DNA from: Sciurus carolinensis
Lineage: Eukaryota; Chordata; Mammalia; Rodentia; Sciuridae
Length of the DNA stretch: 64,000 bases
Direction: 5' to 3'
Assembly: GCF_902686445.1 (NCBI RefSeq)
Contig: NC_062217.1
Coordinates: 86,981,758-87,045,757 of the forward strand
Shown: positions 59,201 through 64,000 of the stretch, one piece after another
Layout: each line of letters starts with the position of its first letter
Numbering within the stretch: the first letter of the stretch is position 1
The notes under the pieces: generated by a model
What the model was told of the DNA's origin: nothing
Seen by the model: the letters and a program-made list of their open reading frames with translations, nothing else
Database searches by the model: none
Made by a program: the position numbers and the translations under genes

Positions 59201-62200
59201 TTCCTTATTAATTCCTAAGGATTGAACAAAGGTACTTTCATATTCTTAGAGTTCCTAGTTCTATTTCCATGACTTAGGTCACCCTGCTCCCAGCTAACTT
59301 CTCATTCTTCCAAACCTCTCATACTTTGGGTTATGTTTTGCAAAGAAAAAGAAAGCAAGCATTTCCTGCTTTCAATTCTGTCCTTCAATATGTTCTGTGT
59401 AAAACTATCATGTTAATTAAATTTTATAAATTCAATTACACTGCTCTTGTTTAAAATTTTTCAATGGCATCTTAACAGACTGCAATATATAGTCCATATC
59501 ACTGCAATTTATGGGCTTCTTCAATCTCCTGAGCAATTCCTCCATCATATACTCAATGAGTTACCTCCACATGATTACTTAAAATCTTAATGCCTGTACT
59601 TCATCATGTTCATGTCTGTCCCTCTATCAATAATGTTCTCCTAGGAGGAGCACAAGTCCCTGAGAGACTTAAGAAGAATCAGTTGGTGATTGAGATGCAT
59701 GGTAAAGCAAATGCTTTTAAGAAAACATCTCAACAGTTGAAATTACAAAAGAAAAAGTGATAATGAAGAACTGGAGTTGTCAGAGAAACAGGTTAGAAAC
59801 ACAGGAAAAAGAAAGAAAAATCATCCAAAGCATTTGTCTTCTGAAGGACAAACAAAACATACTAATCTAAAACAGCATCTAATGAGAAAAACTGGCAACC
59901 TCTTTCGAAGAGTACCAGAGAGCATTTGCAAACTATGACAGAATCAGTAATAACAGCAACTTTGAGTAACAGTATTAAAGAAAAAAAATTCAATATTATC
60001 TCCACTACCTGAAGACAAGATTGCTACAATTGTGTGAAATCATAAAAGTCGCTCCCAGAAAGCTGAAATATATAACTAATGTTTCAAATCTCCTGAAAAT
60101 GGAGAAGGCATGAGGTATTGCAGTAAAATAGATAAAAGAGTAGAGACAACAGAATCAATGACTGGGAATATTCAGAGACTAAAGAACAAAATTCAATGAA
60201 AATCTCACTGGAGGGGCTGAGGCAGAAGGATCACAAATTTTGAGGCCAGCCTCATCAACTTAATGACACCCTGTCTCAAAATTAAAAAAAAAAAAATGAA
60301 AATTTGGTAAGACATTAATTAGGCTGATATACTTTTTTCCTTTGCTGAAGTATCTTCTGATCTATATAAAACATCAAGAATAAAATACATCTTTGTATCA
60401 CATATTGACACAAATGTATAGGCATTCTTGGTATTTATGAACTGTCAAACCACAAACTAGATAGATTACCCTTAGAGCAGAACCATGCATATCTAATAAA
60501 GATTGGAAGGACAGATTGCAAAGAAAAAAAGGAATTTCGCCTATCCTGATAGACCAGGACAGTCTGAGTTCCCACCTCAAAATGATTAGTGGAGGTGTTT
60601 TGTAATTAAATTACTGACCATTAAGTTCTGAATGACAACTTTCACTATTTGAGCTAGTGGTAAAACCTCATGCTTAGAAAACACTCTTTTATGCATTATG
60701 CAGTCAATTTCCCGACACATCCTGATTTTTGGAAAGTGGAAATATCCCAGAGGAGCTGCTTAACTTCTCTTTCAGTTCACATTCTTCATCTAGAAAATGG
60801 GAGACTATCTCCAAAGTATCTTTAGAATTTGAAAACTTCATGCATGTAAACAAGTATGGGAAAAATATGGTTAGCATTAGAAATAACCCAACCTCCCCTG
60901 TCCATTAATAACAAAAATCAAGTTTTGCTAAGAACCTTATTTCATTTAAAAAAAAAGTATACCTGTTCTAAAATCTGTCAGAGGAGGGAATGTCTCTACA
61001 TTCTTATTAAACCTCTGCAGTGCTTCTTCAAGACTCTCCGATTCCGATTCCCAGCTGATTCCACTGTCATCTGTGTTACTACGATTACACTGACTACGGT
61101 TTTCTACAGAATCAAGGCAAATGAACACCTAAATGGACAGAAGAGAAGGAAAAGAACTTAAGTTTTGTAATTTCTAGTATTCATTTAAGTGGACAAATTA
61201 CTTTGGCAAGTGGTCTCCAGTGACAGCCCCAGTGATCTTTGCCTCCTGCTGCTTTCCTCTTTGTAGTTTCCTCCCACATTCTACTACACTTAACTTGTAA
61301 CCAAAATACCACCATTGAAGTGGGGTGTGACTGTTGAGTATGGATAAGACACATGTGGCTTTGTCCTGTGGTGCTTTTGTTGGGGAATGCATGCTCCAGG
61401 AAATCTGTAACCATATCCTAAGCAGGCCACTGGAAAGGCCTCAAGGATGCAGAAATGATCTCTCCAGGTGGTGTCATGCAAGTCCTTTTAGATGTGAATT
61501 CTATAGTCCTCATTAACATCTTGATTATAGCCTCATGAGAGATTCTGAGCTAGACTTAATTAAGCAGTTTCTAGATTCCTGATCTTCAGGTGTGTTGCTT
61601 TCAGCAGCTAAATTTGGGGCAATTCATTATGCAGTAATAAATAATACAAAAATTATGAAACCCAGCAATAGTTGTACACTACTATGCTCTCTGATGAAAG
61701 TATACAGCAAGTTCTTTCCTACCTGTGAGACAATGGTTGACTATGTAAAAGGCTAATGCTACTTGTCATGTCTTCCTCTCTTCCTCATTAGCCAAGGACA
61801 TGTAAGTGAGTTTTTTATTTTTATTTTTTGTGGTACTGAGGATTGAAACCAGGGCCTTGCACATGATAGGCAAGAAATAGCATTAGAAATAACCCAACTT
61901 GCTGGGCAAGTGCCAAGTCAGCCTCAGCAAAAGTGAGACACTAAGTAATTAAGTGACACTGTCTGTAAATAAAATGCAAAATAGGGCTGGGGTTGTGGCT
62001 CAGTGATTGTATGCCCCTGAGTTCAATTCTTGGTACCAAAAGAAAGAAAGAAAAATAAATAACCCAACTTCTCCAACCTGTTATAACAAAAATCAAGTTT
62101 TGTTAAGAATCTACTTCTTTTAGAACATAAGTATACCTGTTCTAAAATCTGTTAGAGGAGGGAATGTCTGTACTTTTTTTTGGGGGGGGAGGGGAAGATA

Positions 62201-63245
62201 CTGAGAATTGAACTCTGCAGGGGCGCTTAACCACTGACTCACATTCCCAGCCCCTTTTTGTACTTAGAGAAAGGATCTCACTGAGTTGCTGAGGTTGGCT
62301 TTGAATTTGTGATCCTCCTGCCTTAGCCTCCCAAGCTGCTGGGATTAGAGGCATGCGCCACCATACCTGGTTGGAATGTCTCTACATTCTTACTAAACCT
62401 CTGCCTTGCTTCTTCAGGCTCTTCTTCAAGGTAGTAGCTTCACCACTTACAACCCAGTCCTTTTTTTATTTTTTGAGACTGGGTCTCATTCAAAATTGTA
62501 ATCTTCCTGCCTTAGCCTACCAAGTAGCTGGGATTACAGGTGTATACCCACTGTGCCAGGCTTTATAACTGAATTTTCTCTACTGCATTATTCAGTCAGT
62601 CAACATTCACCTAGTGGTTATTATATATCAGTTATTACTCTAGGTTCTGGGGAATATATAAATGAACAACATGGAAGAAAAGTTCTGTCTTCATGGAATT
62701 ACTTCCCAGTGTAAAAGGTAGACAAACATCATAAATAGAAAAGGTGGTTTTTCTGTATCATTTATTATCATCTAACAACCTACTAATGCAGCAATCAGGG
62801 ATTTTGACATAAGAAAAACCACTGCTAGTGAGTTGTTTATGATTTTATAGGAGGAAACAGTTCCAACCTAAAAATCTAAAATAATCAATATAAATACATA
62901 GTGAATACAGGCACAAGACACTGAACCTAGCAGGTACTTAAAAAACACCTGCCTCATGAAAAAAATAATAATGTCGGAGGAGGATATTACATGGGGAGGC
63001 CAATTAGAGATCACCAATCTTCCAATATTTACAGTCAGGAAGCTGGAGAAGTGAAGAAGCAATTCTAATATTTAAGATCAAGATGCTGCTATGTTTTTAA
63101 CCACCGCCTAATCATCCAGATGACATACTTCATTAGGTGAGACAACGTGTTTCACTTGAACAGCATACAATTCTTCTGGTGGAGGTAGAGATGAAGACAA
63201 ATATGGTGGTAAAATAGGAGTCTCTGTCTCAGACAAAAGCAATTC
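56137..63245 (-). CDS. RNF17: RNF17 (TDRD4), C-terminal part, five coding exons
   Basis: Germ-cell protein with an N-terminal RING region and several Tudor domains, part of the piRNA/germ-granule system and needed for spermatid development in mouse (known for the family). Only the last 235 residues are in the window; the rest lies beyond the right edge. Joined exons (117+166+136+190+99 nt) give an open frame to TGA. The last Tudor domain is clear: [16 protein letters not shown], then VQFVDYGS, with aromatic residues of the dimethylarginine cage. The following extended region has [16 protein letters not shown] and [20 protein letters not shown], and the end is [11 protein letters not shown]. 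These match human RNF17 by recall. All splice sites are GT-AG. The gene converges on CENPJ. Confidence 0.95.
56240..57275 (-). other. RNF17: RNF17 last coding intron
   Basis: About 1.04 kb of AT-rich, single-copy-looking DNA; no SINE or other gene recognised. Confidence 0.6.
57276..57465 (-). CDS. RNF17: RNF17 exon, extended Tudor region
   Basis: 190 nt, 63 whole codons plus a split arginine at the start. Encodes [19 protein letters not shown] through GKQLYASSM. Donor ATG|GTAAAT; acceptor GTGACAG. Confidence 0.95.
57540..58605 (+). mobile_element. Old L1 (L1M-type) 3' segment
   Basis: 'tttggatatgaaaccaaaag', 'atgaaaagatgctcagcatc', 'atccactgaatgacgaatga', 'gaatcttgagaacaatgcta' and 'ttaaaaccaattatatattt' follow ORF2-end and 3' UTR order. 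A purine-rich GGAAG-type expansion lies at about 57848-57926. No intact frame. It sits in an RNF17 intron, opposite in strand. Confidence 0.9.
58730..58865 (-). CDS. RNF17: RNF17 exon, Tudor core
   Basis: 136 nt coding [20 protein letters not shown] ... [15 protein letters not shown]. Acceptor CTTCCAG, donor AAAAG|GTAAAA. The W, Y, F, D and Y of the Tudor fold are present. Confidence 0.96.
58918..59053 (-). mobile_element. ID SINE with (TATG)n
   Basis: 'tttttagttgtcaatcacct' tail part, a (TATG)n microsatellite at about 58946-58976, then 'gtgctgagaatcaaacccag'. Confidence 0.85.
59054..60962 (-). other. RNF17: RNF17 intron between Tudor exons
   Basis: Together with 58866-59053 this is the 2.1-kb intron. 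About 59440-59645 resembles L2 ('tttttcaatggcatcttaac'). A B1 fragment lies at 60205-60295. The rest is unassigned AT-rich DNA. Confidence 0.5.
60205..60295 (+). mobile_element. B1 fragment
   Basis: 'ggggctgaggcagaaggatc ... acaccctgtctcaaaatt' with an A tail. Confidence 0.75.
60963..61128 (-). CDS. RNF17: RNF17 exon upstream of the Tudor core
   Basis: 166 nt coding [15 protein letters not shown], an acidic-serine stretch ([16 protein letters not shown]) and [16 protein letters not shown]. Starts GTG in phase 0, ends ACA G|GTATAC. The 3' half of this exon and its flanking intron exist again at about 61876-62425. Confidence 0.95.
61812..61875 (-). mobile_element. Truncated ID SINE
   Basis: 'gtggtactgaggattgaaac ... 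cacatgataggcaag', ending abruptly where the duplicated RNF17 segment begins. Confidence 0.8.
61901..62056 (+). mobile_element. B1-dID SINE with perfect 14-bp TSD
   Basis: Starts 'gctgggcaagtgccaagtca' (B1 shortened), ID part 'gggctggggttgtggctcag', AAAG tail. AAATAACCCAACTT repeated at 61887-61900 and 62057-62070. Confidence 0.9.
62174..62372 (-). mobile_element. B1-dID SINE with TSD
   Basis: 'gatactgagaattgaactct' then reverse B1 ending 'gggattagaggcatgcgcca'. GGAATGTCTGTAC (62161-62173) and GGAATGTCTCTAC (62373-62385) flank it. Confidence 0.9.
62460..62562 (-). mobile_element. B1 monomer
   Basis: 'ttttttgagactgggtctca ... agctgggattacaggtgtat'. Confidence 0.8.
63129..63245 (-). CDS. RNF17: RNF17 exon (leftmost-known 5' exon in window)
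   Basis: 117 nt, 39 codons: [20 protein letters not shown], then [16 protein letters not shown]. Acceptor TTTCAG, donor GAA|GTATGT. The proline/serine linker leads into the next Tudor unit. Confidence 0.93.
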
Positions 63246-63639
63246 CTGAAACACCACAAAAATTTCAAATTTCAGAAAGACAATTACAAAAATTGACTAC
63301 ATTATAAAAATTCATTCTGGTGTCAATTTTCAATTAGTAGAAAACAAGTTTTCCTTGATACTGAATACCACAAAATGATTTTGTAGTAGTAGAAATAAAA
63401 TGTGATCTTTAGCATTTTTTGTCCTCCATCAACAGTAATTGCCACTAATGAATGGCACTGAGGTATCTGAGATGCAGAATAGGGGCAATTTCCTTTTGCC
63501 TTTACATGCTTCTGTAGTGTTTCACTTATTTTTAGAATTGTTACTTTCTAAGAAAAACTAAAATAATATATGAAATGCTAAAAGATTAGTTAAAATCATC
63601 AAAAAAGGTGAGTATCTATCTCTTATCCATCTTATCTAT

Positions 63640-63712
63640 TCTGCAGTGCTGGGGATTTAACTCAGGGCCTTGCGCACGTTAGCCAAGTGCTCTACCATTG
63701 AGTTACACACCT
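63640..63712 (-). mobile_element. ID SINE
   Basis: 'cagtgctggggatttaactc ... accattgagttacacacc'. Confidence 0.8.
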
Positions 63713-63841
63713 ATTCTCATCTTTTAAAAACATACTTTTATTCCTTGTCCATTAATAGATAAAGGAATAAAAAATGAATATAGAAAATGTGGTGTATATA
63801 TGTACACACACACACACACACACAAACACAATGGAGGTTTT

Positions 63842-63950
63842 TAAAAAAAAAAAAAAAAATCTGTTTTTTTCACGTGGTGCTGAGGATTGAACCCAGGGCC
63901 TCATGCGTGCTAGGTGACCACGCTACCACTGAGCCACAATCCCAGTCCCA
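63842..63950 (-). mobile_element. ID SINE
   Basis: 'cacgtggtgctgaggattga ... actgagccacaatcccag'. ACAATGGAG lies on both sides (about 63828-63836 and 63950-63958), a likely TSD. Confidence 0.85.
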
Positions 63951-64000
63951 CAATGGAGTTTTACTAAGTCATAAAAAAGAATGAAATTATGTCATTTGCA

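Larger units (their letters stand above)
61876..62425 (-). pseudogene. RNF17: Partial duplicate of RNF17 exon 60963-61128, broken by two SINEs
   Basis: Three blocks (61876-61900, 62071-62173, 62386-about 62425) align in order with 60873-about 61031. They include the exon's last ~60-70 bases, its intact donor (AGAACAG|GTATAC on the minus strand) and about 90 bases of the downstream intron. Identity looks high (about 85-90% by eye). Read without the SINEs the copied codons stay open ([16 protein letters not shown]). The 5' half of the exon and a matching acceptor are absent. Confidence 0.85.
61129..63128 (-). other. RNF17: RNF17 intron holding a duplicated exon piece
   Basis: 2.0 kb. 61129-61810 unassigned; 61812-62425 SINEs and the duplicated exon segment; B1 at 62460-62562; L2-like about 62590-62715; 62716-63128 unassigned. 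Confidence 0.6.
63246..64000 (-). other. RNF17: RNF17 intron, right edge
   Basis: No exon found to the end of the window. Contains ID SINEs at 63640-63712 and 63842-63950 and a (CA)n run at about 63803-63824. Confidence 0.6.

Overview
The window is mammalian nuclear DNA, almost certainly from a squirrel-family rodent (Sciuridae). Evidence for this is the dense scatter of tRNA-like ID SINEs (A/B-box core such as 'gtagctcagtggtagag') and of B1 elements fused to an ID unit (the B1-dID type known from sciurids and relatives). These lie beside spliced genes with GT-AG introns and CpG-island promoters. The species cannot be fixed from the sequence alone.

Layout. (1) 1-2,450: repeat-rich flank with no coding exon. 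(2) About 2,500-3,060: a CpG island with a perfect minus-strand splice donor (CAG|GTGAGT), best read as the 5' exon and promoter of a gene transcribed leftwards, possibly PARP4 by mouse-like synteny (inference). (3) 3,060-11,150: intergenic DNA full of SINEs, with an L1 3' end and a poly(A)-tailed retrocopy flanked by a 15-bp target-site duplication. (4) About 11,200-11,800: CpG-island promoter of CENPJ. (5) 11.6-53.04 kb, plus strand: the whole CENPJ (CPAP) gene. I reconstructed 16 coding exons whose phases all join, giving a 1,348-residue protein, plus a less certain non-coding exon 1. (6) 53.1-55.4 kb: convergent intergenic gap with an old L1 fragment and a MaLR-type LTR. (7) 55.47-64 kb, minus strand: the last exons of RNF17 (TDRD4), encoding the C-terminal 235 residues including the last Tudor domain. 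RNF17 continues beyond the right edge.

CENPJ is a centriole-assembly protein: a tubulin-binding PN2-3 segment, coiled coils and a C-terminal G-box that binds STIL. RNF17 is a germ-cell Tudor-domain protein of the piRNA/germ-granule machinery. They share no pathway; their closeness is conserved convergent (tail-to-tail) synteny.

I found no undescribed molecular system. The most noteworthy observations are a partial duplication of an RNF17 exon within its own intron, later broken by two SINEs; an unidentified retrocopy with a clean TSD; a NAGNAG acceptor in CENPJ exon 12; a CENPJ promoter with two opposed ZNF143/THAP11-like motifs and an X-box-like half-site; and nested mobile elements with exact target-site duplications. 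Repeat borders are by eye and approximate to about 10 bp unless a TSD is given.
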